From: Aquipseudomonas alcaligenes_A
GTDB taxonomy: Bacteria > Pseudomonadota > Gammaproteobacteria > Pseudomonadales > Pseudomonadaceae
DNA: 64,000 nt
Assembly: GCA_048595745.1 (NCBI GenBank)
Contig: CP184361.1
Strand: one strand, 5' to 3'
Positions within the stretch are counted from its first letter, which is position 1. Each line of letters opens with the position of its first letter. The notes below the pieces were generated by a model that did no database searches, was not told the origin of the DNA, and saw only the letters and a program-made list of their open reading frames with translations. Position numbers and translations under genes: made by a program. This document shows, in pieces, positions 27,658 to 36,881 of this stretch.

Positions 27658-28203
27658 TCAGAACTGCGGCGGGCCGGGGTAGCCGCAATGGGCCCAGGAC
27701 TGTGGTCGTGCGTACCAGGCCATCAGGATCAGCTGCAGCAGCGAGGCATGGCCCATGCGCAGCAGGTCCAGCGAGCTGTGTTCCCAGCGCTTGATGAACT
27801 GTTGGATATCGGCCTGGGAGGCATTCTCCCAGCTGCCCCAGATGCCGGTCAGCGGTCCGCGGGTGACCGCCATGGCCAGCACGTCGAACAGCTGCTGGGT
27901 CAGCTTGAGCAGCTCCGGCGAGAGGTGCTGCAGGTTGTTGTCGACGCCCAACAAGGTGGCGTCCACCGCCGCCTGCAGGGCTTCTGGGCGTACCGCGCCT
28001 TCCAGCATTACCGGGATGATTGCACGCAGGCTGGGCAGATCACTGGCGCGCAGCACCTGGTAGCCAGTCGCCGGGACGCTGGCAGAGCAGCCGCTGAGGC
28101 TGGCGGTGACCCCGGCGGTGGCCAGGAAGGCGCCACCGAGCAGGCCGACCTTGAGCAGGCCACGGCGCGACAGCTGCGGCGTGGCGTTGGCGATCTCGTT
28201 CAT
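27658..28203 (-). CDS. laoB: LaoB-like small Tat-signal protein (gluconate 2-dehydrogenase subunit 3-like)
   Basis: 181 residues. The N-terminus has a twin-arginine motif (LSRRGLLKVGLLGGAFLATAG) followed by a possible lipobox (LSGCSA), so it is exported folded or anchored in the inner membrane. The rest is helical, resembling subunit 3 of gluconate 2-dehydrogenase-type complexes that partner GMC subunits. It lies between laoC and laoA, ten bases after laoC. It probably anchors or delivers electrons from the flavoprotein LaoA. The name rests on position. Confidence 0.78.
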   Translation of the reverse strand: MNEIANATPQLSRRGLLKVGLLGGAFLATAGVTASLSGCSASVPATGYQVLRASDLPSLRAIIPVMLEGAVRPEALQAAVDATLLGVDNNLQHLSPELLKLTQQLFDVLAMAVTRGPLTGIWGSWENASQADIQQFIKRWEHSSLDLLRMGHASLLQLILMAWYARPQSWAHCGYPGPPQF

Positions 28204-28212
28204 CGACAGCCC

Positions 28213-29643
28213 TCAGCGGATAAACAGTTTCTGGATCAGTTTCTGGATCGCCGTGCCATAGGGTGGGTAGATCAGCCGCGCGGCGTTGAAGCGCTGCTTG
28301 ATCAGCACGCCCTTGGCCTTGCTGAAGGTCAGGAAGCCCTCGTGGCCGTGGTAGTGGCCCATGCCGGAGGGGCCGACGCCGCCGAACGGCATGTCGTCCT
28401 GGGCCACGTGCAGCAGGGTGTCGTTGAGGCACACGCCGCCGGAGTGGGTCTCGTGCAGCACGCGCTGCTGCTCGCCCTTGTCATAGCCGAAGTAGTACAG
28501 GGCCAGCGGCCGCGGGCGGTCGTTGATGTAGGCGAAGGCCTCGTCCAGGCGCCGGTAGGGCACGATCGGCAGCAGCGGGCCGAAGATCTCCTCCTGCATC
28601 AGCTTCATCTCGTCGCTGACGTTGAGTACCAGGCTGTGCGCCAGGCGCCGGCCCTGGTCGCCGGGGAACAGCGGCACCAGTTGTGCGCCCTTGGCCTCGG
28701 CATCCGCGATGTAGCCCTTGAGTCGGCCGAGCTGGCGCTCGTTGATGATGGCGGTGTAGTCCGGGTTGTTTTCCAGCTTGGGGTAGAAGCGCTGCACAGC
28801 GGCACGGTAGGCGGCGACGAAGCCTTCCAGGCGATCCTGCGGCACCAGCACATAGTCCGGCGCCACGCAGGTCTGTCCGGCGTTCATGGTCTTGCCGAAG
28901 GCGATGCGCTCGGCGGCGTCTGCCAGCGGCACATCGGCGGAAACGATGGCCGGCGACTTGCCGCCCAGCTCCAGGGTCACCGGCACCAGGTTCTCGGCGG
29001 CGGCGCGCATGACATGCTTGCCGATGCTGGTGGCGCCGGTGAACAGCAGGTGGTCGAACGGCAGGCGGGAGAAGGCCTGGCCAACCTCGGCCTCGCCCAG
29101 TACCACGGCGACCATCTCTTCGGGGAAGATGCGCGCCAGCAGCTCCTTGACCAGTTGCGAGGTGGCCGGGGTCGATTCGCTCATCTTGATCATCACCCGG
29201 TTGCCGGCGGCCAGGGCGCCGATCAGCGGGCCGAAGGCCAGGTACAGCGGGTAGTTCCACGGCACGATCACGCCGACCACGCCAAGCGGCTGGTACACCA
29301 CCTTGGCCGCGGCCGGCTGGAAGGCCAGGCCGACGCTGCGCCGCGATGGCTTCATCCACTTGCCCAGGCGTTTGCTGGCGTAGTCGATGCCATGCAGGCT
29401 GGGCATGATCTCGGCCAGCAGGGTTTCCTCGGCGGCGCGGTTGCTGAAGTCACGGGAGACCGCCTCGATCAGCGCCTGTTTCTCGCTCAGGATCAGCTCG
29501 CGCAGGGCCTTGAGCCAGGCGCGGCGCTGCTCGGCCGAGGGCATGGGGTTGGCGCGATAGGCGGTGCGCTGGGCGGCCAGCAGCGGCCCGAGGGCCTCTA
29601 TCTGTTGTTGGTTTTGTTGGAGATAGGCAACGTCGGCGACCAT
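28213..29643 (-). CDS. laoC: Long-chain aldehyde dehydrogenase LaoC-like (coniferyl aldehyde dehydrogenase family)
   Basis: 476 residues of the class 3-like aldehyde dehydrogenases: LGVVGVIVPWNYPLYL, the NAD motif FTGATSIGKHVM, the general base in ELGGKSP and the nucleophile in NAGQTCVAPDYVL. The C-terminus KLFIR is short and polar. I placed the start at 29643 because AGAGG lies 9 bases upstream of it; an ATG at 29652 abuts that site with no spacer. It is first in the lao operon and would oxidise the aldehyde formed by LaoA. The family name coniferyl aldehyde dehydrogenase is an annotation convention. Confidence 0.88.
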   Translation of the reverse strand: MVADVAYLQQNQQQIEALGPLLAAQRTAYRANPMPSAEQRRAWLKALRELILSEKQALIEAVSRDFSNRAAEETLLAEIMPSLHGIDYASKRLGKWMKPSRRSVGLAFQPAAAKVVYQPLGVVGVIVPWNYPLYLAFGPLIGALAAGNRVMIKMSESTPATSQLVKELLARIFPEEMVAVVLGEAEVGQAFSRLPFDHLLFTGATSIGKHVMRAAAENLVPVTLELGGKSPAIVSADVPLADAAERIAFGKTMNAGQTCVAPDYVLVPQDRLEGFVAAYRAAVQRFYPKLENNPDYTAIINERQLGRLKGYIADAEAKGAQLVPLFPGDQGRRLAHSLVLNVSDEMKLMQEEIFGPLLPIVPYRRLDEAFAYINDRPRPLALYYFGYDKGEQQRVLHETHSGGVCLNDTLLHVAQDDMPFGGVGPSGMGHYHGHEGFLTFSKAKGVLIKQRFNAARLIYPPYGTAIQKLIQKLFIR

Positions 29644-29687
29644 GGCGTGCATCCTCTCGGGGCTGCTGCGGATTTGAGTAGCGATGA

Positions 29688-29716
29688 TTTTTAGAGTAAA
29701 TGCTCTAAAGTGTCAA
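29688..29716 (-). promoter_or_regulatory. laoC promoter with internal palindromic operator
   Basis: On the minus strand TTGACA (29711-29716) is followed after exactly 17 bases by TAAAAA (29688-29693), a good sigma-70 promoter for laoC. Between and overlapping them is a perfect 7-base inverted repeat, TTTAGAG and CTCTAAA with a six-base centre (29690-29709). A repressor bound there would cover the promoter, which fits the TetR gene that starts 90 bases away. Confidence 0.75.
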
Positions 29717-29805
29717 TCAGAGGTTTGACCGGTCGTCAGCGCCGGCGCTTACCTGTACTTTTAGGGCCAACAGACCCTAGTCCATTTCGTGTGTCGAGCC
29801 GAACC

Positions 29806-30468
29806 ATGGCCCCGAAGAACAAGACCCGTGACCGCATCGTCGAAGCCAGCCTGGAGCTGTTCAATGCTCAGGGCGAGCGCAACGTCACTACCAATCACAT
29901 TGCCGCGCACCTCGGCATGTCGCCCGGCAACCTGTACTACCACTTCCGCAACAAGCAGGCGATCATCGCCGAACTGTTCGCCCAGTACGAGGCGCAGGTC
30001 GACCAGTTTCTGCGCCGGCCCGAGGGGCGCGCACTGACGGTGGCCGACAAGACTTTCTATCTCGAGGCGCTGCTCGCCGCGATGTGGTACTACCGCTTTC
30101 TGCACCGCGACCTCGAGCACCTGCTGGACGCCGACGCGGAGCTGGCGGAACGCTACCGCGCCTTCGCCCGGCGCTGCCTGCAGGCGGCCCAGGGTATCTA
30201 CCTGGGATTCGTCGAGGCCGGCATCCTGCGCATGACCCCGGCGCAGATCGAAGCGCTGACGCTGAACAGCTGGATCATCATGACCTCCTGGGTACGCTTT
30301 CTCTGCACCACCCTCAGCCAGGGGGGTGACATCAGCCAGGACATGCTGCGTCGGGGCATCTATCAGGTGCTGGCGCTGGAAGGCGGCTATCTGGCCGAGG
30401 CCGCCGAGCCGGCGGTGCAGGCACTCTACGAGCGGCTCTATGTGCCGCTGGAGCTGAGCCCGGCTTGA
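29806..30468 (+). CDS. laoR: TetR-family repressor LaoR-like
   Basis: 220 residues. An N-terminal TetR DNA-binding domain (about 8-55) has the helix-turn-helix TTNHIAAHLGMSPGNLYYHFRNK; the all-helical C-terminal domain should bind a small effector. It is divergent from laoC, with a palindrome overlapping the laoC promoter. In P. aeruginosa the equivalent regulator is reported to respond to an acyl-CoA. I chose the ATG at 29806; an in-frame GTG at 29710 would make the protein start within the operator. Confidence 0.88.
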   Translation: MAPKNKTRDRIVEASLELFNAQGERNVTTNHIAAHLGMSPGNLYYHFRNKQAIIAELFAQYEAQVDQFLRRPEGRALTVADKTFYLEALLAAMWYYRFLHRDLEHLLDADAELAERYRAFARRCLQAAQGIYLGFVEAGILRMTPAQIEALTLNSWIIMTSWVRFLCTTLSQGGDISQDMLRRGIYQVLALEGGYLAEAAEPAVQALYERLYVPLELSPA

Positions 30469-30535
30469 TGCAGGTCAGCTGAGCGCGGTACGCGGCTGGT
30501 CATACTGCGGGGGTATCCCTTGCCACGGCCCCCCG

Positions 30536-31711
30536 ATGACGTCCAGCCCTGCCGCGCGCCCTTGCCCCCTCCCCCGAGTAGTGCTGGTGTTCGGCACCCG
30601 CCCCGAAGCGATCAAGATGGCGCCGCTGCTGCACGCGCTGCGGGTCGACGGTGGCTTCGATGTGCGCCTGTGCGTCACCGCCCAGCACCGGCAGATGCTC
30701 GACGAGGTGCTGGAACTGTTCGAGCTCAGCGCCGACCATGACCTCGATGCGATGACCGAGGGCCAGAGCCTGAACGGGCTGTGCGCGCGCCTGCTGGAGC
30801 GCCTCGAGGGCGTATTGGCCGCCGAGCAGCCGGACTTGGTGCTGGTACATGGCGATACCAGCACCTGCGCCATGGCCAGCCTGGCGGCCTTCCAGCGTGG
30901 CATCCCGCTGGCCCACATCGAGGCCGGCCTGCGCACCGGCAATCTGCAGGCCCCCTGGCCGGAGGAGGCTAACCGCCGGCTCACGGCCGTATTCGCCACG
31001 CTGCACTTTGCCCCCACCGAGTCGGCGCGGCGCAATCTGCTGGCCGAGGGCGTGGCTGACGCCGCCATCTGCGTCACCGGCAATACCGTGGTCGATGCCC
31101 TGCAGTGGATGTGCCGACATCTTGATGAGCTTGGCTGGCGGCCGCCGGCGGGTCCTCTGGGGCAACTGCCCGAGGGTGCGCCGGTGGTGCTGATTACCGG
31201 GCACCGACGGGAGAACTTCGGTGAGGGCTTCGAGCAGATCTGCCACGCCCTGGCCGAGCTGGCCCGGCGCTACCCACAGGTGCAGTTCGTCTACCCCGTG
31301 CACCTCAATCCGCAGGTACGGGGCCCTGTGCATCGCCTGCTCGGTGGCATCGCCAACCTGCAGTTGTTGCCGCCCCAGGATTACCGGCACTTCGTCTGGC
31401 TGATGCAGCGTGCCAGCCTGATCCTCACCGACTCCGGCGGTGTGCAGGAGGAGGCACCCTCGCTGCATAAGCCGGTGTTGCTGATGCGCACCGCCACCGA
31501 GCGTCCCGAGGCCGTGGCGGCCGGCTGCGTGAGGCTGGTGGGCACCGATGCCGTGCGCATTGTCGACGAGGTCAGCCGGCTGCTGGATGACCCCGCCGCG
31601 GCCCGGGAGATGCGCAGCGCCAGTAATCCCTATGGCGACGGCCTGGCCTGCCGCCGCATTTTGGCGCGGCTGCGCGAGTACTTCGGTCTTGCACAGGGAG
31701 CGCCGGCATGA
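30536..31711 (+). CDS. wecB: UDP-N-acetylglucosamine 2-epimerase (non-hydrolysing)
   Basis: Interconverts UDP-GlcNAc and UDP-ManNAc. The 391 residues carry VFGTRPEAIKMAPL, VHGDTSTCAMA, HIEAGLRTG, the PWPEEANR segment and ITGHRREN with its histidine, all typical of the bacterial epimerase. The first gene of an operon that continues with NfrB- and NfrA-like proteins (ATGA overlap with the next gene), so UDP-ManNAc is the likely precursor for the linked polysaccharide. The ATG at 30536 has only a weak ribosome binding site; a start a few codons downstream would not change the fold. Confidence 0.93.
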   Translation: MTSSPAARPCPLPRVVLVFGTRPEAIKMAPLLHALRVDGGFDVRLCVTAQHRQMLDEVLELFELSADHDLDAMTEGQSLNGLCARLLERLEGVLAAEQPDLVLVHGDTSTCAMASLAAFQRGIPLAHIEAGLRTGNLQAPWPEEANRRLTAVFATLHFAPTESARRNLLAEGVADAAICVTGNTVVDALQWMCRHLDELGWRPPAGPLGQLPEGAPVVLITGHRRENFGEGFEQICHALAELARRYPQVQFVYPVHLNPQVRGPVHRLLGGIANLQLLPPQDYRHFVWLMQRASLILTDSGGVQEEAPSLHKPVLLMRTATERPEAVAAGCVRLVGTDAVRIVDEVSRLLDDPAAAREMRSASNPYGDGLACRRILARLREYFGLAQGAPA

Positions 31712-33882
31712 GTTACGAGTGGATCGATGCGCTCACCTACTACCTGTACGGCCTGCGCGGGCTGACCTGGGTACTGGCCGTGGTACTGCTGGTGCTGGGC
31801 TTCGACGACCTGTTCATCGACATCCTCTACTGGGCGCGCCGCGTGGTGAGGTACTTCCGCTTCTACCGCGGCGGTGCCTCCGATCAGGACCAGTTGCTGT
31901 TGCGGGGGCGCGAGCAGCCGCTGGCGGTGATGGTTCCGGCCTGGCAGGAGGCCGGGGTGATCGGCGAGATGGCCCGCCTGGCCGCCTCCAGCCTCGACTA
32001 CGAGAACTACCAGATCTTCGTTGGCACCTACCCCAACGATCCGGCTACTCAGGCCGAGGTGGACGAGGTCTGCGCCCGCTACAGCCACGTGCACAAGGTG
32101 ATCTGCGCGCGCCCCGGGCCGACCAGCAAGGCCGACTGCCTGAACAACCTCATCGAGGCCATCCAGCGCTTCGAGCAGCAGGCCGGGGTGCAGTTCGCCG
32201 GCTTCATCCTGCACGACGCCGAGGATGTGATCGAGCCGCTGGAGTTGCGTCTGTTCAACTACCTGCTGCCGCGCAAGGACCTGATCCAGGTGCCGGTCTA
32301 CCCCTACGCCAAGCGCTGGTGGCAGTTCACTGCCGGCCACTACGTCGACGAATTCGCCGAGCTGCACGGCAAGGACATCGTTCTGCGCGAGGCGCTGGTC
32401 GGCCAGGTCCCCAGCGCCGGGGTCGGCACCTGTTTCAGTCGCCAGGCGATCCAGGCGCTGCTGGATGAGGGGGATGGCATTGCCTTCGATGTACAGAGCC
32501 TCACCGAGGACTACGACATCGGTTTCCGTCTCAAGCAGAAGGGCATGAACGAGGTGTTCGCCCGCTTCAGCGTGCATGACCGCACGCTCTCGCCATTTCG
32601 CGAGGACGGCTTCGGCCGCAGTCGCGCCACCAGCCGGGTGATCTGCGTGCGCGAGCACTTTCCCGATACCTTCGAGCACGCGGTCAAGCAGAAGGCCCGC
32701 TGGATCACCGGCATCGTCTTCCAGGGCTCGGCCAGCCTGGGTTGGACCTCCAGTCCGCTACTCAACTACTTCCTCTGGCGCGACCGCCGGGGGGCGGTAA
32801 TCAACCTGATCGGCCTGCTCTCGACCCTGCTGTTCATCCAGTTGCTGGCGGTATGGCTGCTCAACGGCTGGCTGGTCGACAGCTGGCGCTTCGACTCGGT
32901 ACTCGGCCACGACCCGCTGCTGCACACGCTACTGACCATCAACGGCGTCCTCCTGCTCAACCGCCTGTTCCAGCGTGGCTACTTCGTCACCCGCTACTAC
33001 GGGCTGTGGCAGGGACTGCTATCGATCCCGCGGATGGTCTGGAGCAACGTGGTCAACTTCTTCGCCAACCTGCGCGCCATCCGCCTGGTGCTCAAGCTCG
33101 GCGATGCGCGCAAGGTGGCCTGGGACAAGACCAGTCATGAACTGCCGGCGCTGGCCAACACGCCGCGGCGTACGCCGCTGGGGCAGATCCTCGTGACGCA
33201 GGGGGCGATCAGCGAGGAACAGCTGAGCCGGGCGCTTTACCGGGCACCGCGCCGGCTGGGCCGCGAGTTGCTGGTACGCGGCTGGGTTACCGGCGAGCAA
33301 CTGGCTGCCGCATTGGCTGTCCAGGCCGAGCGGCCTTGGCGTGCGCTCGACCCGCTGCAGCTGAACCCAGGGTTGATCGAGCTCTTCCCGGCCCGCTTGG
33401 CGCTGCGCTACTCGTTGCTGCCGGTGGCCGAGCTCAACGGCCGCCTGCTGCTGGGCAGCGAGCGCGCGCCCAACCCGGTAGTGCTCGGGGTGATCGCCCG
33501 TCAGCTGGGGCGGCCGGTCGATTGCTGCATCGTGCCGCCCGGACGGGTGACGCTCGGTCTGCACCACTGGTACCTGCAGCAGCATGGCGCCGTCATGCAG
33601 CGCCTGCTGGAGGCCCTGCGCGCGCCGCAGGCCAACCCTGAGCTGCAGGAGCGGGTTTGCCGCCACCTGCTGTTGCTCGGCGACCTGCTGCAGGAGCTCG
33701 GCATGCTGCCGCCGGCACTGCTGGCCCAGGTGCTGATCGAATTCGAGCCGGAGCAGGACAGCCTCGGCCAGACCCTGCTCAAGCGCGGCCTGATCAGTGC
33801 CACGCTGCTGCAGCGGGCGCTGGACGAACAGCAGGGCCAGCTGCGCCATGCCCTGGCCCTGATCGAGGAGAGGCAGCCATGA
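31708..33882 (+). CDS. nfrB: NfrB-like membrane glycosyltransferase with C-terminal MshEN-type domain
   Basis: 724 residues. After an N-terminal membrane segment, a family 2 glycosyltransferase domain has MVPAWQEAGVI, the acidic HDAED motif (169-173), TED (266-268) and KARW (329-332). Membrane helices follow at about 360-460. The C-terminal part has tandem LGxxLxxxG repeats, LGQILVTQG (491-499) and LGRELLVRG (517-525), with another LGQTLLKRG (686-694), the pattern of the c-di-GMP-binding MshEN (GSPII_E_N) domain. E. coli NfrB has this architecture and makes the N4 glycan receptor under c-di-GMP control. Coupled to wecB and nfrA by ATGA overlaps. Confidence 0.9.
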   Translation: MSYEWIDALTYYLYGLRGLTWVLAVVLLVLGFDDLFIDILYWARRVVRYFRFYRGGASDQDQLLLRGREQPLAVMVPAWQEAGVIGEMARLAASSLDYENYQIFVGTYPNDPATQAEVDEVCARYSHVHKVICARPGPTSKADCLNNLIEAIQRFEQQAGVQFAGFILHDAEDVIEPLELRLFNYLLPRKDLIQVPVYPYAKRWWQFTAGHYVDEFAELHGKDIVLREALVGQVPSAGVGTCFSRQAIQALLDEGDGIAFDVQSLTEDYDIGFRLKQKGMNEVFARFSVHDRTLSPFREDGFGRSRATSRVICVREHFPDTFEHAVKQKARWITGIVFQGSASLGWTSSPLLNYFLWRDRRGAVINLIGLLSTLLFIQLLAVWLLNGWLVDSWRFDSVLGHDPLLHTLLTINGVLLLNRLFQRGYFVTRYYGLWQGLLSIPRMVWSNVVNFFANLRAIRLVLKLGDARKVAWDKTSHELPALANTPRRTPLGQILVTQGAISEEQLSRALYRAPRRLGRELLVRGWVTGEQLAAALAVQAERPWRALDPLQLNPGLIELFPARLALRYSLLPVAELNGRLLLGSERAPNPVVLGVIARQLGRPVDCCIVPPGRVTLGLHHWYLQQHGAVMQRLLEALRAPQANPELQERVCRHLLLLGDLLQELGMLPPALLAQVLIEFEPEQDSLGQTLLKRGLISATLLQRALDEQQGQLRHALALIEERQP

Positions 33883-36881
33883 ACGGCCCCCGCCACACGC
33901 CGCTTGCGCCGCTCAGCCTGCTGTTGCTGACCCTGCTTGGCGCCAGCCTGAGTGTGCCGAACCTGGCTGCCGAGCCCAGCGAACTGCAGCGCTTTCGCAG
34001 CTATCCCTATATCGAACGTGCCTATCGGGCGCTCGATCGGCAGCCGGCCGAGGCCGAGAAGCTGGTGCGCCATGTGCTCGAACAGATCAGCCCGGAGCAT
34101 GCCGAAGCGCAGCGGATTCTGCTTCAGGCTCTGCAACGTCAGGGCCGCTATGCCGAGGCATTGGATATCTGCGCCAAGCTGCCGGCCGAACAGGCCGCTC
34201 CGTTGCGCAAGGAACTGCGCCTGGCCTGGATCGCCAGCGACCAGGGCGTGCAGGCAGCAACCCTGGACGCCTGGCTGAACGAGGCCGAGCCGCTGGAGGC
34301 GGCGCACCTGTGGCAGGCCCAGGCCCTGCGCCTGGAGCGCCGTGACGGCGTGCCGGCCGCGCGGCGCTGGCTGGCCGGCTTGTCGGGCCGCCTGCAGGAC
34401 GATGCCTGGCGCCAGTGGCAGGCCAGCCTCGCCGAACGCCAGCGGGACTGGCCGACAGTGCGCGACAGCCTGGCCGGTCAGGCCAGTCTGAATACCGAGG
34501 GCTGGGCGCGTCTGGGCCAGGCTTATGTCGAGCTGGGCCAGGCCGCCGAACTGGAACAGCTGCTGCGCCGTGCACCGTCTCCCGAGGCCGCAGCCGCGCT
34601 GCGGGTCAATGCCGCCCGGCGCTGGATCGGTCAGGGCCGCGGCGAACCGGCCTACCAGCAGTTGCTGGCGCTGCAGGCGGCGGGACCGCTGCCCGCCGAT
34701 CTGCGCCGCAGCCTCTTCGAGCTGGCCCGCCAGCAGGGCGACAGCGCGCGCGCCGACGCCCTGGCCGCCGAGCTGGGCGAGGATTGTCTGGAACGCAGCG
34801 TCTGGCTGATCGAGCGGGATGCCGCGGCCGCTCGTCGGGTACTGGCCAGCTGCGCGCCGGGCGAGCAGCCTCAGCGTTGGCTGGCCCAGGTGCAGCAGCT
34901 GCGCGCGCTGGAGTTGCTGCCACGCGCTGATCTGCCGGGCGAACTGCACGATCCCCTCTATATCGAACTGGCGCGTGGCGCCGGCCGGGGGGCGCAGGCG
35001 CTCGACTGGCTGCTCGCCCATCCGTCCGGCGAGGCGCGCCTGGCCCGTGCCGCGACCCTGGCGCAGCAACTGGGCCGGCGCCAGCAGGCGGCCGAACTCT
35101 GGCAGCGGCATTACCAGGCCAGTGGTTCCGGGCGGTCGCTGGAGCAGGCCAGCTACCTCTGGCAGCAATTGGGCCAGCCGCAGCGCGCCCGCGAGCTGCT
35201 GCTCACGGCCCGGCGCCTGGATGCCGCTCAGGGCGCACGCTTGGCTCAGCTGAGCGTCGAGGATGAGCAACTGAGTGCTGAGCAGGTCGAACGCCTGCTG
35301 CCGCGCCTGGCGCCTGCCGCCCGTGGCGAGCTGCTGGCGGCGCTCGCCGCTCGCGGGCGCTGCGCCGAGGTACTGGTCTTGAGTACCGGCCAACCGAGTA
35401 GTGCTGCCGAGTGGCGCGCCCGTGGCCAGTGTCACTTGCCGGAGCAGCCCGGCGTGGCGGTCGAGGAACTGCGTCAGGGGCAGGCGCTGGGGGACCGGCC
35501 GAGCGCCGAGCTGCTGCCCTTCGCCCTGGCTGCCGCCGGCGAGCCCGAGGCGGCGCTGGCGCTCTGGCAACAGACGCCGGCCGCACGGCAGAGCGCGGCG
35601 GTACGCCGTGCGGTGGTGGGCGCCGAGGTGGCTGTCGGGCAACTGGAGCAGGCCGAGCGTCATTGGCAGGCCCTGCCGCCGAGCAGTCTCGATGACTGGC
35701 GCCAGGGCGGCCACCTGGCCGTGGCGCGCCAGGATTATGCCGAGGCGGTGCAGCGCTGGCAGCGGGTGCTGGCCCTGGGTGGCACGCTTGAGGACTACTA
35801 CCAGGCCGGCATGGCTGCCGGCAGTGCCGGTCAGCGCGAGCAGCAGCTGGCCTGGCTGGAGCGCGCCGCGCAATGGGCGCCGGAAGACCCGCGCATCCAG
35901 GCCGACTTCGGCTACGCCCTGGCCAACAGCCTTGAGCCTGCGCAGCGTCAGGCCGCCATTCCGGTGCTGGAAAAAGCCGTGCGCCTGCGCCCCGACGACT
36001 ACCGCCTGAGTGATGCCCTGGCCACCCTGCAGGGCAGTTTCGGCCAGGTGCCCCAGGCGCTGGGCAACTGGAAGCACACGATCGACCTGGAGTCGGCCAT
36101 CGAGCCGCGTGACGAGAAGCTCGGCAACGACCTGTTCCGTGCCCGCCGCGCCCATCAGGTGCACAACGACCGTACCCGTTGGCATTTCGCCAGCACCTTC
36201 GCCCCGCGCGGGGTCACCAGCACGGCCGACCAGCGCCCGAGCGGGCTCAATGCTCACCAGCTGGATGTCGACCAGCGGCTGTCCGATGACATTGGCCTGC
36301 AGGGCGGGCGCCTGTCGGCCATCGGTCGGGTGTTCAGTTCCGGCGAGCACAGCGACCTGGCCGAAACGGTCGGTGGCGCCGCCGGGCTGCGCTACACGCC
36401 GTGGCGGGACTACAACATCAACGTCAGCGGCGAAGTGTTCCACGAGGACTTCGCCGAGGGCGATACCGACGTCCTGCTGCGCGCCAGCGCCTCCTTCCTC
36501 GACCAGGGCGAGTACCGCAACGATTGGCGCCCGACCGAGGACGACTGGGCGCAGCGCCTGCTCTACCTGGACGCCGCCTGGTGGGTGGATGAGTCGCAGC
36601 GCTTCCTGGTCGCCCGCTACAGCCGTGGCCACCTGTGGAAGCTGGACACCACCAGCGCCCAGGCCGCCGGCCCCTACGCCATGCTGCAGGGCAGCGAGCA
36701 GGATCAGCAGCAGGACCTGCGCGCCGGTCTGGGTCTGAGCTGGCAGCTGTGGTTCGACGAGGATCACTACAACGCCTTCCACAACAGCCTGACGCTGCGC
36801 GTGGAGTACCAATGGAGCCTCGGCGGCAACCTGTTCGACCGGCGTGACGGCTGGATGGGCGGCCTGGAGCTGGCGTTCTGA
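33879..36881 (+). CDS. nfrA: NfrA-like outer-membrane exporter with TPR repeats
   Basis: 1000 residues. A signal peptide (about 1-31) precedes a long helical TPR-type region (about 35-700, many PAEAEKLVRHVLEQ-like repeats). The C-terminal third is rich in aromatic-ending beta strands and finishes with GGLELAF, the terminal phenylalanine expected of outer-membrane barrels. E. coli NfrA has the same plan and is the outer-membrane receptor for phage N4 and exporter of its glycan. Here the order is wecB-nfrB-nfrA. I start at the ATG at 33879, which overlaps the nfrB stop; the open frame extends upstream inside nfrB but has no signal peptide there. Confidence 0.85.
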   Translation: MNGPRHTPLAPLSLLLLTLLGASLSVPNLAAEPSELQRFRSYPYIERAYRALDRQPAEAEKLVRHVLEQISPEHAEAQRILLQALQRQGRYAEALDICAKLPAEQAAPLRKELRLAWIASDQGVQAATLDAWLNEAEPLEAAHLWQAQALRLERRDGVPAARRWLAGLSGRLQDDAWRQWQASLAERQRDWPTVRDSLAGQASLNTEGWARLGQAYVELGQAAELEQLLRRAPSPEAAAALRVNAARRWIGQGRGEPAYQQLLALQAAGPLPADLRRSLFELARQQGDSARADALAAELGEDCLERSVWLIERDAAAARRVLASCAPGEQPQRWLAQVQQLRALELLPRADLPGELHDPLYIELARGAGRGAQALDWLLAHPSGEARLARAATLAQQLGRRQQAAELWQRHYQASGSGRSLEQASYLWQQLGQPQRARELLLTARRLDAAQGARLAQLSVEDEQLSAEQVERLLPRLAPAARGELLAALAARGRCAEVLVLSTGQPSSAAEWRARGQCHLPEQPGVAVEELRQGQALGDRPSAELLPFALAAAGEPEAALALWQQTPAARQSAAVRRAVVGAEVAVGQLEQAERHWQALPPSSLDDWRQGGHLAVARQDYAEAVQRWQRVLALGGTLEDYYQAGMAAGSAGQREQQLAWLERAAQWAPEDPRIQADFGYALANSLEPAQRQAAIPVLEKAVRLRPDDYRLSDALATLQGSFGQVPQALGNWKHTIDLESAIEPRDEKLGNDLFRARRAHQVHNDRTRWHFASTFAPRGVTSTADQRPSGLNAHQLDVDQRLSDDIGLQGGRLSAIGRVFSSGEHSDLAETVGGAAGLRYTPWRDYNINVSGEVFHEDFAEGDTDVLLRASASFLDQGEYRNDWRPTEDDWAQRLLYLDAAWWVDESQRFLVARYSRGHLWKLDTTSAQAAGPYAMLQGSEQDQQQDLRAGLGLSWQLWFDEDHYNAFHNSLTLRVEYQWSLGGNLFDRRDGWMGGLELAF

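Noticed and set aside
33657..33878. Extension of the nfrA frame upstream into nfrB
   Set aside because: The extra residues precede the clear signal peptide and overlap the nfrB coding sequence in another frame; the ATG at 33879 coupled to the nfrB stop is better.
33501..36812. 1103-codon minus-strand open frame opposite nfrA
   Set aside because: It is the complement of a GC-rich, biased coding sequence; the glutamine/alanine/glycine-rich product has no recognisable motif and the plus-strand gene has a signal peptide, operon overlaps and a barrel C-terminus.
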